A DNA stretch of 64,000 nucleotides from an uncultured Colwellia sp. (GCA_913063325.1 CAJXYE010000018.1:1-64000); one strand, 5' to 3'; counted from the stretch's first letter, positions 1-9,440 are shown. Program-made: numbers and translations. Notes: generated by a model from the sequence alone, not told the origin.

Positions 1-1674
1 TGGTTCCCGATGATTTTGCTTATTGGTGTATGGATTTTCTTCATGCGTCAAATGCAAGGTGGTGGCGGTAAAGGTGCAATGTCTTTTGGTAAATCAAAAG
101 CACGTCAACTTAGCGAAGAACAAATCAAAACAACGTTTGCAGATGTTGCAGGTTGTGATGAAGCTAAAGAAGACGTTGCCGAATTAGTTGACTACTTAAG
201 AGAGCCATCGCGCTTTCAAAAACTCGGTGGTCGTATTCCATCAGGTATCTTATTAGTAGGGCAGCCGGGTACAGGTAAAACCTTATTAGCGAAAGCTATT
301 GCCGGTGAAGCGAAAGTACCTTTCTTTACTATTTCAGGCTCTGATTTTGTTGAAATGTTTGTTGGTGTTGGTGCATCTCGTGTACGTGACATGTTCGAAC
401 AAGCTAAAAAAGCAGCTCCGTGTATTATCTTCATCGATGAAATCGATGCTGTAGGTCGCCAACGTGGTGCAGGCATGGGTGGTGGACATGATGAGCGTGA
501 ACAAACATTAAACCAAATGTTAGTTGAAATGGATGGCTTTGAAGGTAATGAAGGTGTAATCGTTATTGCCGCAACTAACCGTCCTGACGTATTAGACCCT
601 GCATTACTTCGTCCAGGTCGATTTGACCGTCAAGTAACCGTTGGTTTACCTGATATCAAAGGTCGCGAGCAAATTCTTAAAGTACATATGCGTAAGGTAC
701 CATTAGGTGATGATGTTATCGCTGAAGTTATTGCTCGTGGTACACCAGGTTTCTCAGGTGCTGATTTAGCTAACTTAGTAAATGAAGCTGCTTTATGTGC
801 TGCGCGAACGGAACAACGATTGGTGAGCATGAAAGAGTTTGATGCTGCCAAAGATAAAATTATGATGGGCTCAGAACGTAAGAGCATGGTAATGAGTGAT
901 TCTGAAAGAGAAATGACTGCTTACCATGAAGCTGGCCATGCCATCGTCGGACGTTTAGTGCCTGATCATGACCCTGTTTATAAAGTCAGTATTATTCCTC
1001 GTGGTCGTGCCCTTGGTGTTACTATGTACTTACCAGAGCAAGACAGATTCAGCCATTCTAAACAGCATTTAGAAAGTAATATTTCTTCGTTATACGGTGG
1101 CCGTGTCGCAGAACAAGTGATTTACGGTAGTGATAAAGTATCCACTGGTGCTTCAAACGATATTGAGCGCGCAACGAACATAGCTCGTAAAATGGTAACG
1201 CAATGGGGTCTATCTGACAAAATGGGACCTATGTTGTTTGCTGAAGAAGAGGGCGAAGTATTCTTAGGCCGCACTTCGGCAAAGTCATTACATATGTCTG
1301 ATGAAACAGCTAAAACCATTGATGAAGAAATTAAAGCTGTAGTTAACCGCAACTACCAACGTGCAGAAGACTTAATCAAAGAAAATATTGATGTATTACA
1401 TGCAATGAAAGATTGTTTGATGAAGTACGAAACCATTGATGCTTTGCAAATTGATGACTTGATGGCTCGAACGTCTGTTCGTGCACCAGCTGGTTGGGAA
1501 GACAAAGGCAACTCAAGCTCTAATTCCAGCTCCAATTCAAGTGACAGTAAAGGTAAATCAGCGGAAGATGTTAAAGCAACTGAAAAAGACGCTGAACCAG
1601 CTAAAGATACTGCAGAAACTAGTGAAATAAAGCCTGATACAACTAAGCCAAGTGGTGATACACCAGCAAGCTAA
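1..1674 (+). CDS. ftsH: ATP-dependent zinc metalloprotease FtsH (5' end outside window)
   Basis: This is the membrane-anchored AAA+ protease that degrades unassembled membrane proteins and regulators such as LpxC and sigma-32 (family knowledge). The reading frame is open from base 1 (Trp-Phe-Pro before the first Met), so roughly the first 100 residues, including TM1 and the periplasmic domain, lie outside the window. Counting from the Met at base 10, TM2 opens the visible protein, Walker A (GQPGTGKT) is at 84-91, the IIFIDEIDA Walker B follows, and the HEAGH zinc motif is at 308-312. Walker A has Gln where E. coli has Pro. The C-terminus is a long Ser/Asn/Lys/Glu-rich tail. A strong terminator follows at 1695-1730, so ftsH is separated from folP. 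Confidence 0.97.
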   Translation, partial: WFPMILLIGVWIFFMRQMQGGGGKGAMSFGKSKARQLSEEQIKTTFADVAGCDEAKEDVAELVDYLREPSRFQKLGGRIPSGILLVGQPGTGKTLLAKAIAGEAKVPFFTISGSDFVEMFVGVGASRVRDMFEQAKKAAPCIIFIDEIDAVGRQRGAGMGGGHDEREQTLNQMLVEMDGFEGNEGVIVIAATNRPDVLDPALLRPGRFDRQVTVGLPDIKGREQILKVHMRKVPLGDDVIAEVIARGTPGFSGADLANLVNEAALCAARTEQRLVSMKEFDAAKDKIMMGSERKSMVMSDSEREMTAYHEAGHAIVGRLVPDHDPVYKVSIIPRGRALGVTMYLPEQDRFSHSKQHLESNISSLYGGRVAEQVIYGSDKVSTGASNDIERATNIARKMVTQWGLSDKMGPMLFAEEEGEVFLGRTSAKSLHMSDETAKTIDEEIKAVVNRNYQRAEDLIKENIDVLHAMKDCLMKYETIDALQIDDLMARTSVRAPAGWEDKGNSSSNSSSNSSDSKGKSAEDVKATEKDAEPAKDTAETSEIKPDTTKPSGDTPAS

Positions 1675-1694
1675 ACCGTGTTATGAATATAAAT

Positions 1695-1730
1695 AAGCCT
1701 CGGTATTTATTGTAAATACCGAGGCTTTTT
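1695..1730 (+). terminator. Intrinsic terminator after ftsH
   Basis: A perfect 15-bp stem (1695-1709 with 1713-1727) with a TTG loop is followed by a T run ending at 1730. It lies 20 bases after the ftsH stop codon and ends that transcription unit before folP. Confidence 0.93.
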
Positions 1731-1785
1731 CATATGTCGAGCTTCCAACGTTAGCTTCTATGTCTATATAGAAAGAAAAATAAAA

Positions 1786-2646
1786 ATGACAAAAGATAAT
1801 TTCTCAGTGAATAACGTGAATAATCAACAAGCAGAGCACAAGCAAGAGAAACCTCAAGCGCAAGTTATGGGTATCCTCAATGTAACACCCGACTCGTTCT
1901 CTGATGGCGGTAAATTTTCTACGTTTGCTAAAGCATTAACGCAAGTGGAACAAATGATTAGCGACGGTGTTGATATTATCGATATTGGCGGCGAATCAAC
2001 CCGTCCTGGCGCTGTTGATGTCAGTGTAGAGGATGAGCTAAAACGTGTTATTCCATTACTTAAAGCGATTAAATCAAACTTTGATATCAAGGTATCAATT
2101 GATACCAGTAAAGCTGAAGTTATGTCACAAGCTATCAGTCATGGTGCAGACATTATCAATGATGTACGTGCGTTACAAAATGAGGGTTGTTTAGCCGTAC
2201 TCGCACAGAGTAATATTCCTATATGCTTAATGCATATGCAGGGATTACCGCGTTCAATGCAAGATAATCCACAATACCAAGATATTATTGGCGATATTAA
2301 ACAGTTCTTTATTGACCGTATTAACGCATGTGAGCAGGCCGGTATTAAACGAGAACGTCTAATCTTAGATCCCGGCTTCGGCTTTGGTAAAACGTTAGAG
2401 CAAAACTATCAGCTACTTGCTCAATTAAATCAATTTAGTGATTTAGGTTTACCTCTATTGTCAGGAACCTCGAGGAAGTCAATGATAGGCAACTTATTAG
2501 CGCGTAATGTTGATGAACGCCTTGCAGGCAGTATAACTACCGCTATAATAGCCGCACAGCAAAACGCGAGTATAATTCGAGTGCATGACGTTAAAGAAAC
2601 AGTCGATGCCCTAAAAATATTATCCATAACAGCTAAATACCAATGA
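1786..2646 (+). CDS. folP: Dihydropteroate synthase
   Basis: This cytoplasmic enzyme condenses p-aminobenzoate with dihydropterin pyrophosphate in folate synthesis and is the sulfonamide target. The length, 286 residues, is close to E. coli FolP (282). The signature GILNVTPDSFSDGG starts at residue 29, DIIDIGGESTRPGA follows, and the LDPGFGFGKT and SGTSRKS loops lie further on. The N-terminus is a Gln/Asn/Glu-rich tail of about ten extra residues with no recognisable function. The order ftsH-folP-glmM is conserved in gammaproteobacteria. The Shine-Dalgarno upstream is weak (AGAAAG). A short hairpin without a T run (2674-2691) follows the stop. Confidence 0.96.
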   Translation: MTKDNFSVNNVNNQQAEHKQEKPQAQVMGILNVTPDSFSDGGKFSTFAKALTQVEQMISDGVDIIDIGGESTRPGAVDVSVEDELKRVIPLLKAIKSNFDIKVSIDTSKAEVMSQAISHGADIINDVRALQNEGCLAVLAQSNIPICLMHMQGLPRSMQDNPQYQDIIGDIKQFFIDRINACEQAGIKRERLILDPGFGFGKTLEQNYQLLAQLNQFSDLGLPLLSGTSRKSMIGNLLARNVDERLAGSITTAIIAAQQNASIIRVHDVKETVDALKILSITAKYQ

Positions 2647-2673
2647 TGGTCAGTTGCAGTGACAAATAATAAA

Positions 2674-2691
2674 CGTTAGACGAATCTAACG
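2674..2691 (+). other. Short hairpin between folP and glmM
   Basis: A 7-bp inverted repeat (2674-2680 with 2685-2691) with a 4-base loop and no T run. It could slow transcription or protect an RNA end between folP and glmM. I cannot assign a function. Confidence 0.35.
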
Positions 2692-2753
2692 ATACACTAT
2701 AAATATTCTCTGTAACAAATAAGCGATACAAGTGAAGTCTAAAAGGAACAAAT

Positions 2754-4091
2754 ATGTCAGAACGTAAATATTTTGGTACCGATGGTATCCGTGGTTTAGT
2801 TGGGCAATACCCAATAACACCAGAATTCGTAATGAAGCTAGGTTACGCAGCAGGTAAAGTACTCGCAGGACAAGGCACTAAAAAAGTGCTTATTGGTAAA
2901 GATACGCGTATCTCAGGTTATATGCTTGAATCAGCCCTTGAAGCAGGTTTTTCAGCTGCAGGTATCGATATTGGTCTTCTTGGCCCTATGCCAACACCAG
3001 GCATTGCTTACCTCACTAAAACATTTAGAGCCGAAGCCGGCATTGTTATTAGTGCGTCGCATAACCCTTTTTATGACAACGGTATTAAATTCTTCTCAAG
3101 TACAGGCCAGAAACTACCTGATGCGGTTGAATTAGCCATTGAGGCTGAATTAGACAAGCCAATGGAATGTGTTGAATCAGCAAAGTTAGGTAAAGCCAAT
3201 CGTATTAATGATGCAGCAGGGCGCTATATAGAGTTTTGTAAAAGTAATTTTCCTAGCAGTAAATCATTGAAAGGGTTAACCATAGTGGTTGATTGTGCTC
3301 ATGGTGCAACCTATCACATAGCGCCTAATGTATTTCGTGAATTAGGTGCTAAGGTTATCGAAATAGGCACAGCGCCTAATGGCACTAATATCAATGATGG
3401 TTGTGGCGCAACCTCAATGGACGCAATCAGCAAAGCGGTTGTTGAGCATAACGCCGATTTAGGTGTCGCTCTTGATGGTGATGGCGATCGCATTATGATG
3501 GTTGACCATACAGGTTATGTTATAGATGGCGATGAAATTATTTATATCATTGCGTGTAACGATTTAAATACTGGCCGAAAAGAGGGCGGCGTTGTTGGTA
3601 CCTTAATGAGCAATATGGGCTTAGAGTTAGCATTAAAAGAATTGAATATCGAATTTTCTCGCAGTAATGTTGGCGACCGTCATGTCATGGAATTATTAAA
3701 AGAAAAAGGTTGGCAACTTGGTGCTGAAAATTCAGGCCATGTTATAAACCTTAATCATACTTCTACAGGTGATGGCATTATTGCAGCTCTGAACGTATTA
3801 ACTGCGATTATTAAACAAGACAAATCATTACATGAATTACGCCAGGGCATTACCATGCTACCGCAACTTCTTGTTAATGTTCGTTTCTCTGGTGAGAATA
3901 ATCCATTAAATGATGCTGACGTACTTACTGCTGTTGATGAAGTTAATGAAGTGCTAACGGGGCGTGGTCGAGTATTATTACGTAAGTCAGGCACTGAGCC
4001 ACTTATCCGTGTCATGGTTGAAGGACCTGATATGGATGAAGTCACATTATTAGCGAACAAAATAGCTGATTTCGTTAAGCTGGTTAAATAA
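2754..4091 (+). CDS. glmM: Phosphoglucosamine mutase
   Basis: It converts glucosamine-6-phosphate to glucosamine-1-phosphate, the step before UDP-GlcNAc in peptidoglycan and LPS synthesis. The protein has 445 residues, the usual length. Ser102 in the SASHNP motif is the phosphorylated catalytic serine, the metal-binding loop DGDGDR is present, and the phosphate-binding [12 protein letters not shown] motif lies near the C-terminus. The start is supported by AAAAGGAAC seven bases upstream of the ATG. It follows folP in the conserved order, and a structured 196-base gap separates it from tpiA. Confidence 0.97.
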   Translation: MSERKYFGTDGIRGLVGQYPITPEFVMKLGYAAGKVLAGQGTKKVLIGKDTRISGYMLESALEAGFSAAGIDIGLLGPMPTPGIAYLTKTFRAEAGIVISASHNPFYDNGIKFFSSTGQKLPDAVELAIEAELDKPMECVESAKLGKANRINDAAGRYIEFCKSNFPSSKSLKGLTIVVDCAHGATYHIAPNVFRELGAKVIEIGTAPNGTNINDGCGATSMDAISKAVVEHNADLGVALDGDGDRIMMVDHTGYVIDGDEIIYIIACNDLNTGRKEGGVVGTLMSNMGLELALKELNIEFSRSNVGDRHVMELLKEKGWQLGAENSGHVINLNHTSTGDGIIAALNVLTAIIKQDKSLHELRQGITMLPQLLVNVRFSGENNPLNDADVLTAVDEVNEVLTGRGRVLLRKSGTEPLIRVMVEGPDMDEVTLLANKIADFVKLVK

Positions 4092-4126
4092 TTCTTATAA
4101 TTAATCACCGCTATTAATAGCTAAAT

Positions 4127-4258
4127 GCCGCGATAAGTATAAAAAAACTGCAACCAGTAAAAGATATCTGTTAAATACTTGTATCTTTTGCGTAGGTTAG
4201 TTACTATCTCGCGGCTTCATTTTAGCAATGACTTCATTTAAAACTTAACTGAAGTCAT
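4127..4258 (+). other. Structured glmM-tpiA intergenic region (three inverted repeats)
   Basis: A 7-bp arm (4127-4133 with 4209-4215) encloses a second arm of 8 bp (4159-4166 with 4182-4189), with short complementary patches between them, giving an imperfect stem-loop of about 89 bases. A separate perfect 9-bp inverted repeat (4228-4236 with 4250-4258) lies 30 bases before the tpiA start. None carries a clean T run, so this is not a simple terminator. It may be a leader or processing structure for tpiA-secG. Confidence 0.5.
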
Positions 4259-4287
4259 AAGATAATAACCTAGGCTAAGAGGTATAA

Positions 4288-5058
4288 ATGACTAGACAAG
4301 CAATTGTAGCCGCAAATTGGAAGATGAACGGTGACTCAGCCCTAGTTGATACTATGGTTTCAGAATTGGCAGATATTAAAATATCATCACATGTTGATGT
4401 TGTTATTTGTCCTAGCTTTCCTTATTTATCTGAGCTTAATCAGAAAATAAAAGCAGCTAAATTAAATGAAGCTATTCATGTAGGCTCGCAAAATGTGAGT
4501 GAACATGAAAGTGGTGCCTTTACCGGTGAAATATCCACAGCTATGTTACAAGATTTAGCTATTAACTATGTAATAGTTGGTCACTCTGAGCGAAGAAGTC
4601 TCTATAAAGAAACGTCTACGCAAGTTGCTAAAAAAGTTCATGCAGCATTAAATGCTGGCTTAACACCCATCTTATGTATTGGTGAAAGCGAAGCAGAACG
4701 AGCAACAGAAGAAACCGAAACTGTGTTGTCAGCACAGATTCAGCCAGTTATCGATGAAATTGGCATAGAGAGATTTAATGATGTTGTTATTGCTTATGAG
4801 CCAGTTTGGGCCATAGGAACAGGTAAAACAGCATCAAGTGCCATGGCACAAGAAACACATCAATTTATTCGTCAATTCTTAGCTCAGCAAAACGAGCAAG
4901 TAGCGAATAAAGTACCATTACTCTACGGTGGCAGCGTTAATGCAGCTAACTGTGAAGAATTATTTGCACAAACTGATATAGACGGTGGTCTTATTGGCGG
5001 TGCTAGTTTAAAAGCTGAACAATTTAAAATTATTTGTTCCGCAGCGAAAGGAAAGTAA
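4288..5058 (+). CDS. tpiA: Triosephosphate isomerase
   Basis: Glycolytic and gluconeogenic enzyme that interconverts dihydroxyacetone phosphate and glyceraldehyde-3-phosphate. The length of 256 residues is normal for a TIM barrel of this family. Substrate-binding Lys12 in ANWKMNG, catalytic His99 in VGHSERR and catalytic Glu171 in AYEPVWAIGTG are all present, as is the phosphate-binding YGGSVN. AAGAGG lies just upstream of the ATG. secG starts two bases after the tpiA stop, so the two are co-transcribed. tpiA between glmM and secG is an arrangement seen in several marine gammaproteobacteria and pseudomonads rather than in E. coli. Confidence 0.97.
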   Translation: MTRQAIVAANWKMNGDSALVDTMVSELADIKISSHVDVVICPSFPYLSELNQKIKAAKLNEAIHVGSQNVSEHESGAFTGEISTAMLQDLAINYVIVGHSERRSLYKETSTQVAKKVHAALNAGLTPILCIGESEAERATEETETVLSAQIQPVIDEIGIERFNDVVIAYEPVWAIGTGKTASSAMAQETHQFIRQFLAQQNEQVANKVPLLYGGSVNAANCEELFAQTDIDGGLIGGASLKAEQFKIICSAAKGK

Positions 5059-5060
5059 AA

Positions 5061-5465
5061 ATGTTGTATCAAGTATTAATTATAGTTTACGTACTTATTG
5101 CTTTAGCCCTAATTGGCTTAGTGTTAATTCAGCAAGGTAAAGGCGCAGACATGGGTGCATCATTTGGTGCTGGCTCTTCTGCAACTGTTTTCGGTTCTGG
5201 TGGTTCTGGTAACTTCCTAACATCGGCAACAACGTATTTAGCGGTAGGATTCTTTGTTATCAGCTTAATCCTAGGTAACCTAACTGCCAACAAGACTAAG
5301 TCTGTTGATGAGTGGAATAACCTAGCAGTTCCTGCTGAGCAAGCAATTGACGCTATTCCAGGTGAAAGCCTTGAAGCAACTACATTACCAGCTGCTCAAA
5401 ACAGTGATGTACCTGCATCAGACGAACCTGTTAAGAAAGAAGATGACAGCAACGTTCCAGATTAA
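5061..5465 (+). CDS. secG: Preprotein translocase subunit SecG
   Basis: Small inner-membrane subunit of the SecYEG channel that speeds protein export. I place the start at the ATG at 5061, after GAAAGGAAAG, rather than the in-frame TTG at 5034 inside tpiA, because residues MLYQVLIIVYVL begin the first membrane helix directly. Two helices (about 2-22 and 53-73) flank the conserved glycine-rich loop QQGKGADMGASFGAG. The tail after residue 80 is acidic and low in complexity, longer than in E. coli. tRNA-Leu follows, as in many gammaproteobacteria. Confidence 0.94.
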   Translation: MLYQVLIIVYVLIALALIGLVLIQQGKGADMGASFGAGSSATVFGSGGSGNFLTSATTYLAVGFFVISLILGNLTANKTKSVDEWNNLAVPAEQAIDAIPGESLEATTLPAAQNSDVPASDEPVKKEDDSNVPD

Positions 5466-5527
5466 ATTTTAGCTAAACCTCAATTTAGTTAAACAGTAAA
5501 AGTTTAAAATATTCAAATCAGTTTTGC

Positions 5528-5612
5528 GCGGATGTGGCGGAATTGGTAGACGCGCCAGCTTGAGGGGCTGGTGACTTAGGTCGTGGGGGTTCAAGTCCCC
5601 CCATCCGCACCA
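5528..5612 (+). tRNA. tRNA-Leu (anticodon GAG)
   Basis: An 85-nt class II tRNA. The acceptor stem GCGGATG (5528-5534) pairs with CATCCGC (5602-5608), followed by an encoded ACCA (5609-5612). The anticodon stem CCAGC/GCTGG carries loop TTGAGGG, giving anticodon GAG, which reads CUC and CUU leucine codons. A variable arm typical of tRNA-Leu and the TTCAAGT loop are present. The location after secG matches leuU of E. coli. Confidence 0.97.
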
Positions 5613-5640
5613 CTTTTTTGAATATTAATGTACAATAAAG

Positions 5641-5680
5641 ACCGTTACCCCTTTAGAAATAAAGGTTTATCGGTTTTTTT
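5641..5680 (+). terminator. Terminator after tRNA-Leu
   Basis: ACCG (5641-5644) pairs with CGGT (5671-5674), and inside it CCTTTA (5650-5655) pairs with TAAAGG (5660-5665). A run of T to 5680 follows. It ends the tpiA-secG-tRNA unit. The rest of 5681-5931 shows no gene that I can support. Confidence 0.75.
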
Positions 5681-5931
5681 ATGCCCAAAGCTGTCTAATC
5701 TAAAGTAGTCCAATTAAAGAAAGTAAAATCTATGCTTTCAATCCCAATAGAGCTATTGTTCAATCAAACGGCTTGCCCTGATTTATTTATCCTACGCACA
5801 ACAAGATCAAAAACTTAATGCAATTGGTATTATTATTATCATAGTTTTTCATTCTTAATCTAGTACCCTTACTGTTTATCTAAGGGTAAAATAGTCATTG
5901 TTATCGAACGTCGCCTTTGAGTGTCATCACC

Positions 5932-7140
5932 ATGATTGAACTAAAAACAGCCGCATACCGTCGTGCTAGCTTTGCGTTAGCGTTAGGCTCTTTCCTTGTG
6001 TTTTGTAATTTGTACATGTTCCAACCTATGCTGCCATTGATGGCTGAAAAGTTTAATGCCAGTGCGATTGAAATTAATTGGTTGCTTGCCTCATGTACAT
6101 TGACGTTAGCGCTCACTCTCGTTCCATGGGCTGTCATTTCTGAAATTATTGGCCGTCGTAAAGTGATGATGGTGAGTCTTTTCTTGTTGCCGTTTACAGG
6201 CATGGCTATGTTGCTAACCGATTCCTTGATGATGTTAACGTTAATGCGAGGGGTAATGGGTATTGCACTAGCTGGTTTTGTAGCTGTTGCTGTAGCCTAT
6301 ATGGCTGAAGAGTTTACCGCTAAAGCGTTTATGATTGCCGTAGGTGGTTATATTAGTGCCAATTCACTAGGAGGCATTTCTGGGCGATTGTACGGTGGTT
6401 TTGTCACGCAATACTGGGGATGGAATGTGGCTGTTGTTGGTATGGCTATATCCAGTTTATTCGGCGCACTATTAGTGTACCGACTGTTGCCCGAACAACA
6501 ACATTTCACTCCGAAAAAAGGTCAGTTTCGCAACCATAATAAACGTGTTGTCGGACACTTAAAACAGCGAGAATTATGGGTTGCTATGCTTATTGGCGGC
6601 TTAAACTTTGCGTTAATCGTCAATCTTTATACGGTTATGGGATTTCGTCTTATCGCACCACCTTATTCTCTGTCTATTAGTTTGACGTCGATGATTTTTC
6701 TTTGTTATCTCAGCGGTACTATTTCGGCCAAACTAAGTGGCCGTTGGAGCCAATATTACAGCCCAGTTAAGGGCATGATGTTAGGAACAACGGTGAGTGC
6801 TATTGGTATGTGCATCGCCGCTTATGATTCACTGTATGCAATGGTTATTGGTTTATTACTTATTGGCTCAGGCGCTTTTTTTACCCACTCACTTGCTTAT
6901 GCCTGGGTAAGTCAGAAGGCAAAGGTAGCTAAAGCAACAGCCACTGCCTTATACCTTGTGCACTATTACGTTGGTGGTAGCTTAGGAGGTTTTTACTTAA
7001 TTGCCTGTTGGCAATATGGGGCATGGTATGGAGTGCTTGCTGGTGGCATGGTTTTGTATGGCTTAATTTACTTATTGTGTTGGCGCTTACACTGCCATAC
7101 CACTCACAATTTCAAGAGAATAAACAATCATGGTAGTTAA
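5932..7140 (+). CDS. MFS transporter, YnfM-like
   Basis: Predicted inner-membrane drug or metabolite exporter of the major facilitator superfamily, about 402 residues and 12 membrane helices. The segment LASCTLTLALTLVPWAVISEIIGRRK contains the MFS motif A between TM2 and TM3, and the GGYISANSLGGISGRL stretch closely resembles E. coli YnfM. I use the ATG at 5932; an in-frame TTG at 5917 is possible, and neither has a strong ribosome binding site. The last 11 bases overlap the following oxygenase gene, so the two are probably translated from one mRNA. The substrate is unknown. Confidence 0.82.
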   Translation: MIELKTAAYRRASFALALGSFLVFCNLYMFQPMLPLMAEKFNASAIEINWLLASCTLTLALTLVPWAVISEIIGRRKVMMVSLFLLPFTGMAMLLTDSLMMLTLMRGVMGIALAGFVAVAVAYMAEEFTAKAFMIAVGGYISANSLGGISGRLYGGFVTQYWGWNVAVVGMAISSLFGALLVYRLLPEQQHFTPKKGQFRNHNKRVVGHLKQRELWVAMLIGGLNFALIVNLYTVMGFRLIAPPYSLSISLTSMIFLCYLSGTISAKLSGRWSQYYSPVKGMMLGTTVSAIGMCIAAYDSLYAMVIGLLLIGSGAFFTHSLAYAWVSQKAKVAKATATALYLVHYYVGGSLGGFYLIACWQYGAWYGVLAGGMVLYGLIYLLCWRLHCHTTHNFKRINNHGS

Positions 7141-7963
7141 CTTAGATAAAAAGTTAGGACAGTGCTCAGATAAATTAAACCGTAGCCAGTTGTATAATAA
7201 TTATGAAGAGCAAGGTTACTTTGTTATTAGAAATTATTTTACTACGGCTGAAATAGAATCGCTGAGAGCAGTTGTTTTAAAGTTTCACCAGTTGTGGAAA
7301 CAAGACAATGCAGAATTCTATAAAGAAGTCGCTTTTAACTCGTCTTTAATTACCGGTAGTGAATACTTAGAACCAGATGATAGAGTAAAACTTTTTAACT
7401 TTATCAGCTGTAAAAAAATGATGGCAATTGTTGATGCCGTTATAAAAAACAACCCAGCCTTTATGAATACCCAATTGTTTTTTAATCCGATCAACCCCGA
7501 GCTTAAAGACTTTTGGCATCGAGATTGCCAATATGATCACGATATTGACGTGCAAAAAGTAGTTATTCACGAGACACAAGTAGTGCACCTGCGCGTGCCT
7601 TTATTTGATGAACTTGGCATGGAACTAGTGCCGGGCACACATAAACGCTGGGACAGTGAAGAAGAATTTAATGTTCGCCAAGAAGAAAAGGGTAGACTCA
7701 GTAATGAAGCCCTTTCTAGCGGTAAAAAAATTGAACTAGCAGCTGGTGACTTATTAGTTTTTTCTGCTGATATGATCCACCGTGGTTTATACGGTATGGA
7801 CAGATTAGCTCTTGATGTTTTAGTGTTTGATTCTGCAGGCGATTTTTCTGATTATATTGATCCCGATTGTTTACCTAATAACGCAATGTTAGCTCAAATT
7901 GACCAGCCAAGGCTATTTGCCAATACCCTTGAGTTAAAGTCAAAGTCTGAGTCTAAAACCTAA
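7130..7963 (+). CDS. Phytanoyl-CoA dioxygenase (PhyH) family protein
   Basis: Predicted non-heme Fe(II)/2-oxoglutarate oxygenase of 277 residues. The iron triad is visible as His130 and Asp132 (FWHRDCQ) with His217 (DMIHRGL), and Arg224 is placed to bind 2-oxoglutarate. Family members hydroxylate varied small molecules, so the substrate cannot be read from sequence. The start codon lies inside the 3' end of the MFS gene (11-base overlap), which suggests that the two act on the same compound. The C-terminus is a Lys/Ser repeat (KSKSESKT) whose DNA is repeated in degraded form at 10967-11055. Confidence 0.82.
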   Translation: MVVNLDKKLGQCSDKLNRSQLYNNYEEQGYFVIRNYFTTAEIESLRAVVLKFHQLWKQDNAEFYKEVAFNSSLITGSEYLEPDDRVKLFNFISCKKMMAIVDAVIKNNPAFMNTQLFFNPINPELKDFWHRDCQYDHDIDVQKVVIHETQVVHLRVPLFDELGMELVPGTHKRWDSEEEFNVRQEEKGRLSNEALSSGKKIELAAGDLLVFSADMIHRGLYGMDRLALDVLVFDSAGDFSDYIDPDCLPNNAMLAQIDQPRLFANTLELKSKSESKT

Positions 7964-8031
7964 AACTGAAAGTCAAAAGCAAAAGATAACGTGCCTATGC
8001 ACATGGCTCAGGCACGTCATACTCATAGTGT
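7931..8031 (+). repeat. Direct repeat copy 1 (end of PhyH gene plus hairpin)
   Basis: The last codons of the PhyH gene and the following 65 bases recur in diverged form at 10967-11055. Shared blocks include GAGTTAAAGTCA, AAAACCTAAAA and CCTAT(G/A)CACATGGCTCA. In this copy an 8-bp inverted repeat, ACGTGCCT with AGGCACGT, forms a hairpin (7989-8017) between the convergent PhyH and tyrP genes. Confidence 0.6.
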
Positions 8032-8033
8032 TA

Positions 8034-9257
8034 CTAGTGTATTACCGGCACCATACCAAGCATTTGCATAAATTGTGCGCTAATAATAAACACACCTAAT
8101 AGCGCAGCTGTGGTTAATGCAACTTTTCCGCCCCTCACTTGATACATGTTAACGCCAGACTGGATCACGGTATCGAGTGTTTCGCTTCGTTGCTTCCATA
8201 CCATTAAAACGGGTAAGAATATCGCCAAAATTACCAGTGCGATAGCTGCATAACCCAACGCCATGATAAAACCTTGCGGGTAAAATAATGCGAAACCTAA
8301 GGGTGGTGTAAAAGTAACTAATGCGGTAATCAATCTGTCTTTATTAGAGTCGCTTTTATTTAGTACGTCACTGAAAAAATCGAATAAACCTAAACTGACA
8401 CCCAAAAAAGAAGTCGCCAGTGCTAAGTTAGCAAAAATGGTTAAGGTGTTAGCGATGGCAGAGCTTTGCAGTAAAGAGGATAAGCTGGCGATAAAACCAT
8501 CGAGTCCTTGGCTGTCATAAAGACTTTGCTGACTGATCACACCTTGGCTAACAATTTGCCAAAATAAATAGATAACTAACGGCATAGACGCGCCAATAAT
8601 CATCACTTTACGTAGTGAGTGAATGTTAACCCCCATATATTTCACAATAGAAGGAATTGAGCCGTGGAAGCCGAAAGACGTTACTATCACCGGGATAGCT
8701 GAGATTATTAGGCCTTGTTGCATTGGCATGTTAAGTAAATATTCGCCTTGAATATGAGGCGTTAATATATAAAAAATACTCGTTAATACCATGATTTTTA
8801 TAATAAACAAAATCTGGTTAAGTTTATCAACGGTACTTGCGCCTAAGGTAATAATAGAGCCAAATAATATTGCAAAAGCGATGGCACCAGTTTGTTGCGG
8901 AATTTCTACAGCACTCCAGTTAGAAAGCATTAACTGTAACTGACCACCACCACCGGCGATATAGGCGGCGCAAAGGGAATAAAAAAGAAAAATCATAGAA
9001 AAATTAGCGATGAGCTGACCTTTTTTTCCGAGTATATTTTTGGCTAAGGTGTTTAAAGTGGCGTTAGGTGGTGCGTGTTGATGCAACTCTAACGTGAGCA
9101 GGGCGGTATAAGTCATTAAGCACCAAGCAAAGAATAATATGACCATGGCAGTTAAAAATCCTAAGCCAGAAGAGGCGATAGGTAATGCTAACATTCCTGC
9201 GCCAATAGTTGTGCCAGCAATGATTAGCATGCTACCGATTGTTTTATTTATTATCAC
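8034..9257 (-). CDS. tyrP: Aromatic amino acid permease, TyrP-like
   Basis: Proton-driven inner-membrane transporter of the HAAAP family (TyrP/Mtr/TnaB), 407 residues with 11 predicted helices. The N-terminus IGSMLIIAGTTIGAGMLALP is the family signature. The stretches SAIPVIVTSFGFHGSIPSIV and LATSFLGVSLGLFDF are near-identical to E. coli TyrP, which favours tyrosine over tryptophan. A TyrR-box-like palindrome lies about 93 bp upstream (9350-9367). It is transcribed leftward, converging on the PhyH gene. Confidence 0.87.
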   Translation of the reverse strand: MIINKTIGSMLIIAGTTIGAGMLALPIASSGLGFLTAMVILFFAWCLMTYTALLTLELHQHAPPNATLNTLAKNILGKKGQLIANFSMIFLFYSLCAAYIAGGGGQLQLMLSNWSAVEIPQQTGAIAFAILFGSIITLGASTVDKLNQILFIIKIMVLTSIFYILTPHIQGEYLLNMPMQQGLIISAIPVIVTSFGFHGSIPSIVKYMGVNIHSLRKVMIIGASMPLVIYLFWQIVSQGVISQQSLYDSQGLDGFIASLSSLLQSSAIANTLTIFANLALATSFLGVSLGLFDFFSDVLNKSDSNKDRLITALVTFTPPLGFALFYPQGFIMALGYAAIALVILAIFLPVLMVWKQRSETLDTVIQSGVNMYQVRGGKVALTTAALLGVFIISAQFMQMLGMVPVIH

Positions 9258-9349
9258 GGTGATGTATCTCTGTACAAAAAATTTATGAAGTTAACATAAA
9301 AGGAACGAGAGACAATTGGAATTATTTTCGATAAATAACTGAAAAGATT

Positions 9350-9367
9350 TGTAGAGGTTAATTTACA
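9350..9367 (-). promoter_or_regulatory. Candidate TyrR box upstream of tyrP
   Basis: Read on the minus strand this is TGTAAA, six bases, TCTACA, matching the known TyrR consensus TGTAAA-N6-TTTACA at 11 of 12 fixed positions. Its place upstream of a tyrP homologue makes aromatic-amino-acid control likely. This is inferred from sequence only. Confidence 0.55.
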
Positions 9368-9440
9368 GGGATTTATTTGGCTGGATTATTTGAGTAGTTT
9401 TATCGGCAAAGGTTTACCTATAAAACCACTCAATATTATG

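Noticed and set aside
259-282. Gln in place of Pro in the FtsH Walker A (GQPGTGKT)
   Set aside because: The change is outside the invariant GxxGxGKT positions and all other motifs are intact; it reads as natural variation.
3755-4108. 117-residue minus-strand open frame across the end of glmM
   Set aside because: It lies opposite glmM and has no family resemblance; it is a shadow of the real gene.
5034-5060. Longer SecG start at a TTG inside tpiA
   Set aside because: The nine extra residues are polar and match no SecG; the ATG at 5061 has a ribosome binding site and begins the first helix.
5580-5612. tRNA-Leu 3' end as an attachment site for an integrated element
   Set aside because: I found no second copy of the tRNA 3' end downstream and no integrase gene.
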